Source: Parasutterella muris
GTDB lineage: Bacteria; Pseudomonadota; Gammaproteobacteria; Burkholderiales; Burkholderiaceae_F
Reading direction: 5' to 3'
Assembly (NCBI RefSeq): GCF_943193095.1
Contig: NZ_CALPCV010000016.1
Span: forward strand, 1-57,965
DNA: 57,965 nucleotides
Shown here piece by piece: positions 26,471-37,200 of the stretch. How positions within the stretch are numbered: position 1 is the first letter of the stretch; the number at the start of each line of letters is the position of its first letter. The translations under genes were made by a program, and so were the position numbers. The notes below the pieces were generated by a model. It did no database searches. It was not told the origin of the DNA and saw nothing but the letters and a program-made list of their open reading frames with translations.

Positions 26471-27601
26471 TTATGCCTTGAAATCAACCAAAATTCTGAG
26501 CATGCGGCGAAGCGGTTCGGCCGCACCCCAAAGCAGCTGATCGCCAACCGTGAAAGCGGTGACATATTCCGGACCGAAATTCATCTTGTGAATACGGCCG
26601 ATCGGAACGGACAGCGTGCCCGATACTTTAGCAGGAGTGAGCTCATGAATGGTCTCTTCCTTGTGATTCGGAATAACTTTGACCCAAGGATTGGCTTCGG
26701 CGAGCAATCTTTCGATTTCTTCGCAGGAGACGTCTTTCTTGAGTTTGATGGTGAGCGCCTGAGAGTGGCAGCGCATAGAGCCGACACGTACGCACAGGCC
26801 GTCAACCGGCATGCAGCCCGGTTCACCGATCGCGGGTTTGCCAAGAATCTTGTTGGCTTCGGCGCCGCCCTTCCATTCTTCACGGCTCTGTCCGTGCTCA
26901 ACCTCGCGGTCGATCCAGGGAATCAGAGAACCGGCCAGAGGAACGCCGAACGCTTTATCCGGGAAGTCCGGAGAACGAAGCTCTTCAGTCACTTTGCGAT
27001 CGATTGAAAGAATCGCGGAGCGCGGATCCTTCAGATCTTCGGCGGCCACACCGTAAAGAGCGCCCATCTGTTCAAGCAGCTCTCTCATGTTGGGTGCGCC
27101 GGCACCGGAAGCAGCCTGATAAGTCATGGAAGAAATCCATTCGACCAGATCAGCGCGAATCAGACCGTCAAGCGCCATGAGCATCAGGCTCACGGTGCAG
27201 TTTCCGCCGACGTAGTTTTTAACGCCGCTGCGAAGACCTTCCTGAATGACGCTCATGTTGACCGGATCAAGAACAATGATGGCGTCCTTTTCCATACGAA
27301 GCGTAGAGGCTGCGTCAATCCAGTAGCCGTTCCAGCCCTTATCGCGAAGCGGTTTGAAATGCGCTTTAGTCCAGTCGCCGCCCTGACACGAAATGACAAC
27401 GTCACACGCTGCCAAAGCGTCGAGATCATCGGCGTCTTTCAGAACCGGATCGGCATTTACGACTTCCGGAGCTTTTCCACCGGCGTTGCTGGTCGAAAAG
27501 AAAGTCGTCTGTACAAATTCAAAATCACCCTCGGCTTTCATGCGGTCCATTAAAACGGAGCCCACCATTCCGCGCCAACCAACCATGCCTAGTTTCAGCA
27601 T
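26471..27601 (-). CDS. asd: Aspartate-semialdehyde dehydrogenase
   Basis: Reduces aspartyl phosphate to aspartate semialdehyde for lysine, threonine, methionine and diaminopimelate synthesis. Seen: the NADP-binding start LGMVGWRGMVGSVLM (about 3-17); the catalytic cysteine in YVGGNCTVSLMLMAL (about residue 135); and the C-terminal histidine region RVGSMRCHSQALTIKLK (about 270-286). The 376 residues fit the Gram-negative type. It lies between leuB and truA, the usual Burkholderiales order, though the fimV-like gene often found beside it is absent. Confidence 0.97.
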   Translation of the reverse strand: MLKLGMVGWRGMVGSVLMDRMKAEGDFEFVQTTFFSTSNAGGKAPEVVNADPVLKDADDLDALAACDVVISCQGGDWTKAHFKPLRDKGWNGYWIDAASTLRMEKDAIIVLDPVNMSVIQEGLRSGVKNYVGGNCTVSLMLMALDGLIRADLVEWISSMTYQAASGAGAPNMRELLEQMGALYGVAAEDLKDPRSAILSIDRKVTEELRSPDFPDKAFGVPLAGSLIPWIDREVEHGQSREEWKGGAEANKILGKPAIGEPGCMPVDGLCVRVGSMRCHSQALTIKLKKDVSCEEIERLLAEANPWVKVIPNHKEETIHELTPAKVSGTLSVPIGRIHKMNFGPEYVTAFTVGDQLLWGAAEPLRRMLRILVDFKA

Positions 27602-27635
27602 TATTTTTCCCCTTTGTCTCGTTAGGTATTGTTAA

Positions 27636-28706
27636 TTACAAAGCCGCGACAACCGCGTCGCCCATTTCAGAACAGGAAACTTTTTTGCAGCCTTCGCTCC
27701 AAATGTCACCGGTTCTATAGCCTTGCGCAAGTACCGTCTTAACCGCATTCTCAATGCGTACTGCTTCTTCCTCCATTCCTAAAGAATAGCGGAGCATCAT
27801 GGCCGCTGACAGAATTTGCGCTAAAGGATTTGCGATGTTCAGGCCGGCGATGTCCGGAGCGGAACCGTGAGACGGTTCAAAAAGGCCCTGACCTTTTTCA
27901 TTCAGCGCCGCAGAAGCCAGCATGCCGATGGAACCCGTCAGCATCGCGGCCTCATCGGAAAGAATGTCGCCAAAGAGGTTGCCGGTAACCATCACGTCGA
28001 TCTTCTTAGGCGCTTTCACGAGCTGCATAGCCGCGTTGTCCACGTACATATGTTCGAGTGTGACTTCCGGATATTCCTTAGAAACGCGGATCATAGTGTC
28101 ACGCCAAACTTGGCTGGTTTCGAGCACGTTGGCCTTATCCACGCTGACAAGATGTTTATTGCGTCCCATTGCCGCTTTAAACGCGACATGAGCGATGCGT
28201 TCTACCTCCGGAACGGCGTAGCGCATCGTATCAAAGCCTTCTTCTGCGCCGGCAAATGCGCCGTCAGGGCTGATGCGTTTGCCGCGGGGCTGACCGAAGT
28301 AAACGTCGCCCGTCAGTTCGCGGACAAGCAGAATATCCAGACCGGAAACCAATTCAGGCTTCAAAGAGGAAGCCGCAGTCAGCTCAGGGAAGCAAACCGC
28401 AGGACGAAGATTGACAAAAAGACCGAGCGCCTTTCTGAGTCCCAAAATCGCCTGCTCGGGTCTTAAGTGACGCGGCAGCGTGTCGTATTTGAAGTCGCCG
28501 ACAGCGCCGAAAAGCACAGCGTCGCTTCTCTTAGCGAGCTCCACGACTTCCTTGGGAAGCGGATGACCGAAAGCCGCATAAGCCGCTCCGCCGACAAGCG
28601 CTTCTTCATATTCGAAAGGAAGCTTCATTGCGGTCAGCACCTTCAGGGCCTGTGCCATGATCTCCGGGCCGATGCCGTCACCGGCCAATACTGCGATTTT
28701 TTTCAT
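27636..28706 (-). CDS. leuB: 3-isopropylmalate dehydrogenase
   Basis: NAD-dependent oxidative decarboxylation of 3-isopropylmalate in leucine synthesis. Seen: AVLAGDGIGPEIMAQALKVL at the N-terminus; the arginine-rich substrate site LRKALGLFVNLRPA (about 92-105); DKANVLETSQVWRD (about 188-201); and the NAD-site GSAPDIAGLNIANP (about 279-292). Normal length, 356 residues. It follows leuD by 50 bases. Confidence 0.97.
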   Translation of the reverse strand: MKKIAVLAGDGIGPEIMAQALKVLTAMKLPFEYEEALVGGAAYAAFGHPLPKEVVELAKRSDAVLFGAVGDFKYDTLPRHLRPEQAILGLRKALGLFVNLRPAVCFPELTAASSLKPELVSGLDILLVRELTGDVYFGQPRGKRISPDGAFAGAEEGFDTMRYAVPEVERIAHVAFKAAMGRNKHLVSVDKANVLETSQVWRDTMIRVSKEYPEVTLEHMYVDNAAMQLVKAPKKIDVMVTGNLFGDILSDEAAMLTGSIGMLASAALNEKGQGLFEPSHGSAPDIAGLNIANPLAQILSAAMMLRYSLGMEEEAVRIENAVKTVLAQGYRTGDIWSEGCKKVSCSEMGDAVVAAL

Positions 28707-28756
28707 TTGTTTTTCCTATTAAGCCGCGCCGCGATCGGCGGCGCATCGATCATTGT

Positions 28757-29404
28757 TTAGTAGATAGTTTTGACGAGCCAGGGTTTGGCTTTGAGGCGCG
28801 CTCTTTCGAAAGCGGCGATTTCGTCCTTATGCTGAAGCGTAATGCCGATATCGTCCAAACCGTTCAGCAAACAGTAGCGGCGGAACTCAGGAACGTCAAA
28901 GCTGTGGGCGGTGCCGTTAGGCTCAATCACAACCTGCTTTTCCAAATCAACTGTCAGGCGATAGCCGTTATTGGCCTGCACTTCGTTGAAAAGATGATCC
29001 ACCACAAATTCGGGAAGCGGAAGCGGAAGAAGTCCGTTCTTAAATGAGTTGTTGTAGAAAATATCGGCAAAGCTCGGCGCAATAATGACTTTGAATCCGT
29101 ACTGAGAAAGCGCCCAAGCCGCATGTTCACGGGAAGATCCGCAGCCGAAATTTTTTCTGGCAAGCAGGATATCGGCCCCTTTGTATCTGGGCTGATTCAG
29201 AACAAAGTCAGGGTTCGGCGTACGTTCCGACGGATCCTTGCCGACTTCGCCTTTATCCAGATAACGCCATTCATCAAACAGATTCGGGCCGTAGCCGGTT
29301 CTGTAAATTGATTTTAAAAACTGCTTCGGAATAATCGCGTCGGTATCCACGTTGGAGCGGTCAAGCGGAGCGACAATACCGGTAAAAGTAACGAATTTGT
29401 TCAT
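28757..29404 (-). CDS. leuD: 3-isopropylmalate dehydratase small subunit
   Basis: Swivelling-domain subunit of isopropylmalate isomerase, paired with LeuC. Seen: DTDAIIPKQFL (about 20-30) and the substrate-recognition loop NFGCGSSREHAAWAL (about 85-99). Normal length, 215 residues. It follows leuC by 12 bases, so the two subunits are made together. Confidence 0.97.
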   Translation of the reverse strand: MNKFVTFTGIVAPLDRSNVDTDAIIPKQFLKSIYRTGYGPNLFDEWRYLDKGEVGKDPSERTPNPDFVLNQPRYKGADILLARKNFGCGSSREHAAWALSQYGFKVIIAPSFADIFYNNSFKNGLLPLPLPEFVVDHLFNEVQANNGYRLTVDLEKQVVIEPNGTAHSFDVPEFRRYCLLNGLDDIGITLQHKDEIAAFERARLKAKPWLVKTIY

Positions 29405-29416
29405 GCTGATAGCTCC

Positions 29417-30850
29417 TTAGAAGATTTTGCGGATATCGACAAAACGGCCTTCGATAGCGGCAGCCGCTGCCATCGCGGGTGAGCACAAGTGTGTACGGCT
29501 GCGGTTGCCTTGGCGGCCTTCGAAGTTTCTGTTGCTCGTTGAGGCGCAGCGATCTTCCGGATTGAGTTTATCGGCGTTCATCGCAAGGCACATGGAGCAG
29601 CCCGGGCGTCTCCATTCAAAGCCTGCGTTAATAAAGATCTGATCCAGTCCCTCTTTTTCCGCCTGCTCACGCACGAGGCCGGAGCCGGGAACCACGAGCG
29701 CCTGCTTAATGGTCGGCGCAACCTTCCTGCCCAATTTCTTCACCACGTAGGCCGCCGCGCGAATATCCTCAATTCGTCCGTTGGTGCAGGAGCCGATAAA
29801 GACATGGTCGGGCGCAATGGAGGTCACAGGTTGCTTGGGTTCAAGTCCCATGTACACATAAGCGCGTTCCCAACCTTCACGTTTAACAGGATCAGGCTGC
29901 TCGGAGGGTTCCGGAGTTCTGTCGGTAATCTGCGCGACCATTTCCGGAGAAGTACCCCACGTGACAACCGGAGGAACGGCGTTTCCATCGATTTCCACTT
30001 CAATGTCAAAGTGAGCCCCCTCGTCGCTCTTCAATGTCCGCCAGTATTCTTCGGCTTGTTTAAAGAGTTCTCCTTCGGGCGCAAGCGTACGTCCGCGCAT
30101 GTATTCAACGGTTTTATCGTCAACCGCGACAAGACCGCAGCGAGCACCCGCTTCAATCGCCATATTGCAGAGCGTCATACGGCCTTCCATCGAGAGGGCT
30201 TCAATTGCGGGGCCCGCGAATTCAATTGCGCAGCCGGTGCCTCCGGCGGTACCGATTTTGCCAATAATGTAAAGCGCAAGGTCTTTAGCGAAAACGCCCG
30301 GTGAGAGTTTTCCGGAAACGTACACTCGCATATTCTTCATCTTCTTGGTCAGAAGCGTTTGGGTCGCCATAACGTGCTCTACTTCACTCGTACCAATGCC
30401 AAACGCCACCGCAGCGCAGGCGCCATGAGTACTGGTGTGAGAGTCTCCACAAACGACTGTCATACCGGGAAGAATCGCGCCTTCTTCGGGGCCCATGACA
30501 TGAATCACACCCTGACCTCTCGAGAGGAATGGAAAATACGCGGCGCAGCCGTTATTTCGAATATTTTGATCCAGAGTCGTAACCTGCAGTTTGGCAACCG
30601 GGTCGGTAATTCCTTCCAGACCCTGCTCCCAGCCGGTCGTCGGCGTATTGTGATCCGCCGTCGCAACCACCGAACTCGAGCGCCACAGCTTGCGGTCATT
30701 CATTCTCAGACCTTCGAAGGCCTGAGCGCTGGTCACTTCATGGACCAGATGGCGGTCAATATAAAGCGTTGCTGTTCCGTCTTCTTCGGTTCGGACAACG
30801 TGTTCGTCAAAAATCTTGTCATAAAGAGTCTTAGGCGATGAGTCTGTCAT
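29417..30850 (-). CDS. leuC: 3-isopropylmalate dehydratase large subunit
   Basis: Iron-sulfur (4Fe-4S) subunit of isopropylmalate isomerase. Seen: GDSHTSTHGACAAVAFGIGTSEVEHV core (GDSHTSTHGA about 132-141); the cluster cysteine in FIGSCTNGRIEDIRAA (about 353-368); and the paired cysteines in RRPGCSMCLAMN (about 413-424). Normal length, 477 residues. It is the first gene of the minus-strand leuC-leuD-leuB-asd-truA-accD run. About 130 AT-rich bases upstream, before the terminator of the next gene, should carry the promoter. A CCGAAC/GTTCGG inverted pair lies there, but no leader peptide was recognised. Confidence 0.97.
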   Translation of the reverse strand: MTDSSPKTLYDKIFDEHVVRTEEDGTATLYIDRHLVHEVTSAQAFEGLRMNDRKLWRSSSVVATADHNTPTTGWEQGLEGITDPVAKLQVTTLDQNIRNNGCAAYFPFLSRGQGVIHVMGPEEGAILPGMTVVCGDSHTSTHGACAAVAFGIGTSEVEHVMATQTLLTKKMKNMRVYVSGKLSPGVFAKDLALYIIGKIGTAGGTGCAIEFAGPAIEALSMEGRMTLCNMAIEAGARCGLVAVDDKTVEYMRGRTLAPEGELFKQAEEYWRTLKSDEGAHFDIEVEIDGNAVPPVVTWGTSPEMVAQITDRTPEPSEQPDPVKREGWERAYVYMGLEPKQPVTSIAPDHVFIGSCTNGRIEDIRAAAYVVKKLGRKVAPTIKQALVVPGSGLVREQAEKEGLDQIFINAGFEWRRPGCSMCLAMNADKLNPEDRCASTSNRNFEGRQGNRSRTHLCSPAMAAAAAIEGRFVDIRKIF

Positions 30851-30979
30851 TTTTCTCTTGGTTTAGATTGTTTTGAAGTAATCTTTTGAGTATGCCACCG
30901 TTTAACGACTGATTAGATATTTTTACCGAACTTTTTCCGACTGTTCGGGAAAAACTTAATCCGAGACCTCGTATAAATA

Positions 30980-31005
30980 GAAAAAGGTCCCAAATTATAG
31001 GACCT
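30980..31005 (-). terminator. Terminator of the DUF362 gene
   Basis: On the minus strand AGGTCC (31005-31000) pairs with GGACCT (30990-30985) across nine loop bases and runs into five T, about 20 bases after the gene's stop. Confidence 0.75.
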
Positions 31006-31026
31006 CGAGCTATCTGAAAAATTGAG

Positions 31027-32025
31027 CTACTTCACAACCTGAAGTCGGTACGTTGTAGAGCCGACACCGATTTTCTCAGCCGCCGAAAGCGTATCGGTGT
31101 AGTGTTCCTTCTCCCATTTCCTGCGAACTTCTTCGTTCGGCGCAAAACCGTACACCATATCGACGGCTGCCTGATCGCAGGCGACAGGGTCACGACTCAC
31201 TAAGATACCGATATCGCCGATATTCTTGGCTTCTTTGCAACTGTCTCTTCTCTGCGGGTCCAACCCATCAATAATATTGAAAAAGATCCATCTTCCGGGC
31301 TTATAGTCAAGAGCCGCTTTCACAGCGTCAGCCATGGCTTCGCTCGTCGTCTTTTCGCCGGCAGAAGAGTAATACTCGGTCACCTTGCCGCCGCTGTGAA
31401 TTTGTGCCGCACCGCGCGGCGTACCCAGACATATGGAAAGATTTTTCATCGTTCCGCCGTACCGAAGCAGGTTATGACCTTTGAACCGAACAATCGAAAT
31501 CAAAGTGTCGTAATTGGAAAGATGAGCGCCGGTAATGAAGGTTTTAAGATGGAGGCCGTCATGAACCGGTAGCGCGATTTCTCCTTCAGCGTCCAAGATA
31601 TCGATCGGCCCGACCTTATCAAATCCGTTCTGTTTGGCGGTTTCTAAGTGTGAAGTGGCGTCGTTTCTTGCAGAATCAAAATAATTGCTGTCAATCAGCG
31701 TTCCCTTAACCTCACTGACAAGCGGCTTGATCAAGTCAGGATTGATCTTGACCGCTCGATCCCGATAGTTCTCAAATGTCAGTTTGATACCGACTTTTCC
31801 TTTGAAATCCGGATCGATCGCCTTGAGAAGGCGGAGCAAGGCATCGGAGTTGACCACCGGTGAATAGTAAACCACCGGAGCTGCCGCATCCGCGGTTAAA
31901 TTTGGAAGCGTAATGTCTGCGATTGGAGTGTCTGCAGGCCCCCTGCCCGAGGCAAAGCCCTGCAGAGGAAAAAACAAACCGCCGAACCCTGCCGCGGCGC
32001 CCAGCATCAAACTTCTGCGTTTCAT
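31027..32025 (-). CDS. Exported DUF362 family protein
   Basis: A 332-residue protein with an export signal: MKRRSLMLGAAAG followed by a hydrophobic stretch, cleavage near FASG (about residue 27). The twin arginine suggests Tat export, although the motif is short. The mature part matches DUF362, a family often tied to iron-sulfur or redox proteins: GKVGIKLTFENYRD, GAHLSNYDTLISIVRFKGHNL (motif around 175-195) and DPVACDQAAVDMVYG (about 286-300). No ferredoxin-type cysteine motifs remain here, so it is the cluster-free version. It is a single-gene unit upstream of leuC. A maturation or redox role in the periplasm is possible; its function is not known. Confidence 0.8.
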   Translation of the reverse strand: MKRRSLMLGAAAGFGGLFFPLQGFASGRGPADTPIADITLPNLTADAAAPVVYYSPVVNSDALLRLLKAIDPDFKGKVGIKLTFENYRDRAVKINPDLIKPLVSEVKGTLIDSNYFDSARNDATSHLETAKQNGFDKVGPIDILDAEGEIALPVHDGLHLKTFITGAHLSNYDTLISIVRFKGHNLLRYGGTMKNLSICLGTPRGAAQIHSGGKVTEYYSSAGEKTTSEAMADAVKAALDYKPGRWIFFNIIDGLDPQRRDSCKEAKNIGDIGILVSRDPVACDQAAVDMVYGFAPNEEVRRKWEKEHYTDTLSAAEKIGVGSTTYRLQVVK

Positions 32026-32389
32026 ACTGATTCTCCGAAGGAATTTTTGTTGTGCTTAACTGAGTTTACGAGCTGGACTTCAGGAAGTCTAATACCGGTT
32101 TTTTATCGATATTAATGCGTTTTTATGCATGAATTGCCTAAAGCTCCGCATACGAGCCGACGTTTTGCATGCATTCCTTTCCGAAAGGTTTTTATTCTCA
32201 GACTAAATTCAGACTGCTCTCCGAGAGTTTCCAATCCTCGTCTGCATGAAGCAGTCAAGCACGACAAATTAACAACGCGCGTATCGCTGTCTTAAACGCA
32301 AACAAGATATCTTCCCGAGTTTTACAGTTTACGACCGCATAAAATCCCTGGAATCCCCGTGCAGCGGGACTTCTCCGAGCTTACGATTT
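32026..32389. other. Intergenic region at the edge of the CRISPR island
   Basis: About 360 bases without a convincing gene. The start upstream of the DUF362 gene should hold its promoter. A hairpin-like CCCCGTGCAGCGGG sits at 32357-32370. The region adjoins the 3' end of the transposase remnant, and the outer limit of that element must lie here, but no clear terminal inverted repeat or target duplication was recognised. Confidence 0.5.
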
Positions 32390-34057
32390 TTACGACGTGG
32401 TCGCTGCAACTTTCAGTCCGGGTAAATGAAGTTTCTTTTTTAGGCCTACGGGCTTCTCTACGCGACTTAGGACCTGCAGACCAAAGTGCTTACTCATTTC
32501 ATCAAACAGCCCCAGTTCGTATAACCTAAGAAATAGCGGCTGCTGTGGATTGATATCATCGTAGACGACTTGGGATTGACGTAAGGCAGAACACATCTTC
32601 CCATGAGTGACTTGATCTCCTAGTTCCTGCTTGAGACTGTAAAGCATATATTTTTCTAACACCAAGCTTATGAAGCAACTCAAGAAATAGCCATATATGT
32701 GAGAATCTGTCCATATAAAGCATGGCCGAGTCTCCAATTGAGATTTGCTGACGCGGAAACAATCTTCAATTTGCCTGAGCTTTCGGTAAATCTCAGTGGC
32801 TCTTTCGGGTGATATTTCAAGATTTGTGCAAATAACGTAATACCCATCCCATTGAGATTGTTCTTCTATTTTTTCGGTATCTAATTGCGGTGTACCGTCT
32901 TTTCTTGGCACTTTAACCAATGACTTATAGCCGGTTAGACGTAGTTTGCCCGGATTCTTAATCGCATCTAGCGCCTCATCAATCGCTCTATCTCTGTCTG
33001 CCCTATCTTTTTTTGCTCTGCGCGGACTGTAAGAGACGATCCAATGCAAATTCATAGTGTCAATTACTTTTTTTGTCTTGTAGTTTAGTTTTGTCGTAGG
33101 GCTGATTCTGGTTTCGTATAGCGGCTTATTAACCTCTATCGTCTTATAGTGGTAAAGTATCTCTCCATTTTCGTCGCATGTACTCTGCTGCCAATTGTTT
33201 TGGTCTAGGATTGTCTTTTTCTCATCGGCTGAGGCATTCTTAAACTTTTGTGCAACTACAAAATCACAGCCTATTTGTCTGAGCGCAAAAAGGTTCTCAC
33301 TTGAATTTAACCCTCGGTCAGCAACTGCTATCAATTGATCGATGCCGTAAGTCGTTTTGATCTTCTTAATCAACGGTACCATGGTTCCGAATTCATTAGT
33401 GCTTCCGTTGAAGAGTTCATAATCAATGGGGATGCCATTCTCATCCATAACCAGTCCAAGCATCAGTTGGACTTCATTGACCTTATGATCCTTGCTCTGG
33501 CCAAAGTCTTTGTAATCAGCAATGTTGCGGCTTTCAAAACTGTAGGTGGTTACATCATAGAAGGCGGCAGTGATCTTCCTTTTTATCCTCTTTTGAATTT
33601 CTCGGTTGAGATGGCTGACAACGCTCTCTTTGTCCTCTTTCAATAGATCAAGAACTCAATATAAATCCTGAAGATGATCAATCTCGGAGTGATCAATAAT
33701 GCTTGAGTCCTTGTTCTTGAAATTCTGAAGCTTACTGGCCGGAGCCAACAATCGCTGCTCGGTGAGTAGATAAGCCGCTTTGTCGTACGAATGGCCAACA
33801 TTACGATCCTTTTGAAGATACCGAAAAAACTCCGGCATCTTTAAGTCGCACCAAACTTTACGGATAAGTGCGGCTCCAACATTGTAGAGATGGAAACAAC
33901 CCGGCAAATCATTACTTGATCGAGCCAATTCAGAAAGTTTGTCCATCCTTTTACGAGCCTGCAATTCGAGCTCCCGGTCTTTAGCCAATTGTTCCAGGCG
34001 GTTCTCTTCAGCAACACGAGCCTTGAGCTTGTCAAGAAACTGCAGGGCTTTTTCCAA
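32390..34057 (-). pseudogene. IS1634-type (IS4-like) transposase, inactivated
   Basis: Remnant of a DDE transposase. The N-terminal part (33656-34057, MEKALQFLDKLK...) and the main catalytic part (32390-33643) are in the same frame, separated only by an in-frame TGA at 33656-33658, which falls where an arginine codon would read DLYRVLDLL. The catalytic part keeps AAFYDVTTYSFES (first Asp region), QLIAVADRGLNSSENL (second Asp) and YKLRQIEDCFRVSKSQLETRP-like text with the YREK-type Glu (quoted only for its RQIEDCFR core). The frame stays open upstream to 34150 without a good start, so the 5' end also looks damaged. It abuts the oldest end of the CRISPR array. Confidence 0.8.
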
Positions 34058-34204
34058 AGTAGTGTCGAGCCTGCGGTGGTTTTCAATTACCCAAGTATTA
34101 GTGCTACTTAAACGGTAAAAATTAGCGGTTAAGCCAATGTGGGTCGAACTTTATTCAAAATTTAACGATAAAACTCGTGAAAGATGCTTCCGGCTCCAAT
34201 TTGC

Positions 34205-37200
34205 CGGTTCAACCCCGGTCGCTCAGGGAACTCCGAACGCATTTTGAGCAGAGCGGCAACGAATGGCGGTTCAACCCCGCTCACGCGGGGAACTCATCAA
34301 ATATGCGGCGCATATCCTTATGCCTCTCGGTTCAACCCCGCTCACGCGGGGAACTCACGATCTCCGGGCAGTTTGTCTTTGACAAAAACGGTTCAACCCC
34401 GCTCACGCGGGGAACTCTCACACGTCCGTAAATTCGGATGTTATTTAATGCGGTTCAACCCCGCTTGCGCGGGGAACTCTCCATAGCCGCAACAAAACTG
34501 GGAACCTGAGTCGGTTCAACCCCGCTTGCGCGGGGAACTCTTTCGATCGGCGGTATGGTCTACCTGGAAATGCGGTTCAACCCCGCTTGCGCGGGGAACT
34601 CGGATTGCAAATTCCTCAGGATGCTCCAACGCCAGGTTCAACCCCGCTTGCGCGGGGAACTCACATTTTTTCCTTCAATAAAATGCGCCTTGATCGGTTC
34701 AACCCCGCTTGCGCGGGGAACTCCCACTATCCAACGTTCTTTGTAGGCGATCCAAGCGGTTCAACCCCGCTTGCGCGGGGAACTCTAGAAACCGCATCAG
34801 AATGCATTGCCTTCTGGCGGTTCAACCCCGCTTGCGCGGGGAACTCATCGGCAACCCTGTCATAAACAGAAATTAAAACGGTTCAACCCCGCTTGCGCGG
34901 GGAACTCATTTTGTTGTTGTATCAATCACTGAGAGGTAAAGGTTCAACCCCGCTTGCGCGGGGAACTCACAGAAATCAAAACTTTTTTCATCTTAAAAAT
35001 CCGGTTCAACCCCGCTTGCGCGGGGAACTCGAAACGAGACGGAATACCAAGCATAGGATTAGACGGTTCAACCCCGCTTGCGCGGGGAACTCGATGCGTT
35101 CACCTGGGCGGCGCTTTCTGAGGCGCGGTTCAACCCCGCTTGCGCGGGGAACTCTATTTCTGGAACATCCTGAGGAATTTGCAATTCGGTTCAACCCCGC
35201 TTGCGCGGGGAACTCTATTAACCTATATTTTTACCTAAGTAAAACACCGGTTCAACCCCGCTTGCGCGGGGAACTCTTCATAACACCAAAACCGCATGAG
35301 CCGGAGTAAGGTTCAACCCCGCTTGCGCGGGGAACTCCGGGAGCGTCCTCTGATGCCAGCTTCTTTAGTCCGGTTCAACCCCGCTTGCGCGGGGAACTCT
35401 GCAAGTGCTTTATCGACGGAAGCGGCGAAGGCGGTTCAACCCCGCTTGCGCGGGGAACTCTTCAAGCAAAGACAGTTCATAAACAAAAGCGCCGGTTCAA
35501 CCCCGCTTGCGCGGGGAACTCGGCGACGGAGTTCCGGTGAGCGCAATGAAACGCGGTTCAACCCCGCTTGCGCGGGGAACTCTTACGCGGCTCAGGATGT
35601 GGCTGCGGGAGTGGTACGGTTCAACCCCGCTTGCGCGGGGAACTCTTCAAAGGGAAGGTCAACGTGCAGGTTTTTGGCGGTTCAACCCCGCTTGCGCGGG
35701 GAACTCGGTCTTATTCACTCGGTTGTAATACCACTTCGCGGTTCAACCCCGCTTGCGCGGGGAACTCATCCTTTGATCGCCATTAGGCCGCGACGTTTTC
35801 GGTTCAACCCCGCTTGCGCGGGGAACTCTGAGTTCGTCTTTTCCGGCGTTGTACTTGAATCCGGTTCAACCCCGCTTGCGCGGGGAACTCTCCTTCTTTG
35901 ATTCGTTCTATCTGTCTGGCCGCGGTTCAACCCCGCTTGCGCGGGGAACTCGGTCGAACCTAATGTTGAGGTTGCTAAGCGTAACGGTTCAACCCCGCTT
36001 GCGCGGGGAACTCGCAAGTCTACCGCGTTTTGCGTCGGGTGTCAACGGTTCAACCCCGCTTGCGCGGGGAACTCATACCGGGTTTACTAGACCAACGCGA
36101 AAATTCCGGTTCAACCCCGCTTGCGCGGGGAACTCGGCAGAATTACCAGTCACATCGTTATACATGCCGGTTCAACCCCGCTTGCGCGGGGAACTCGACG
36201 GTCCGGATGATATGAGTAATTTCAAACTGCGGTTCAACCCCGCTTGCGCGGGGAACTCCCAAGTCTATCTCTTTTTGCGTCGGGTGTCAACGGTTCAACC
36301 CCGCTTGCGCGGGGAACTCGTTGAAACTCTGCGCTCGTTACTCGGCCCTGTCCGGTTCAACCCCGCTTGCGCGGGGAACTCATCATCCTGCGCATTACCC
36401 TGCGTAAAAATTTCGGTTCAACCCCGCTTGCGCGGGGAACTCCGAAACCTAGGACATCACCGACACCAGAATCGCGGTTCAACCCCGCTTGCGCGGGGAA
36501 CTCTGAACGTTTGTATCCTGCTAATCAGCCGACGCCGGTTCAACCCCGCTTGCGCGGGGAACTCATTCGTCAAATATGCGGTCACCAGTTTGGATTCGGT
36601 TCAACCCCGCTTGCGCGGGGAACTCTATACCGGGTTTAGAGGACCAACGCGAAAACTCGGTTCAACCCCGCTTGCGCGGGGAACTCCAGCCCTTGCCATT
36701 CCGTTATTTGAATTCTGCCGGTTCAACCCCGCTTGCGCGGGGAACTCGTTGTAGGCACGGAACGGCAGCGAGTTAATAGGAGGTTCAACCCCGCTTGCGC
36801 GGGGAACTCAGAGGATTAAAAGTGATAGCGGGAGTGCCCAGCGGTTCAACCCCGCTTGCGCGGGGAACTCTATACCGGGTTTACTTGACCAACGTGAAAA
36901 CTCGGTTCAACCCCGCTTGCGCGGGGAACTCTGAGACTGATAGGCCATTAGGTTCCGCTGGACCGGTTCAACCCCGCTTGCGCGGGGAACTCTTCCATAT
37001 TCTCCGCAAGCCATATAGCGGATGCGGTTCAACCCCGCTTGCGCGGGGAACTCTCCTTGACGCGTTTTTTAATCAGCGCAACGACGGTTCAACCCCGCTT
37101 GCGCGGGGAACTCCTGAATGTGCATACGTGTCAACATGATTAGTCCGGTTCAACCCCGCTTGCGCGGGGAACTCGCGAGTTTCCAGTGCGCCCCTGTTCA

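Noticed and set aside
30851..30980. Leucine attenuator upstream of leuC
   Set aside because: A CCGAAC/GTTCGG pair exists, but no leader peptide with a run of leucine codons and no competing terminator hairpin were found.
32357..32377. CCCCGTGCAGCGGGACTTCTC, resembling a CRISPR repeat
   Set aside because: Only the short hairpin core resembles the repeat, the loop and flanks do not align, and it lies beyond the transposase remnant, 1.8 kb from the array. Chance is more likely than a stranded repeat.
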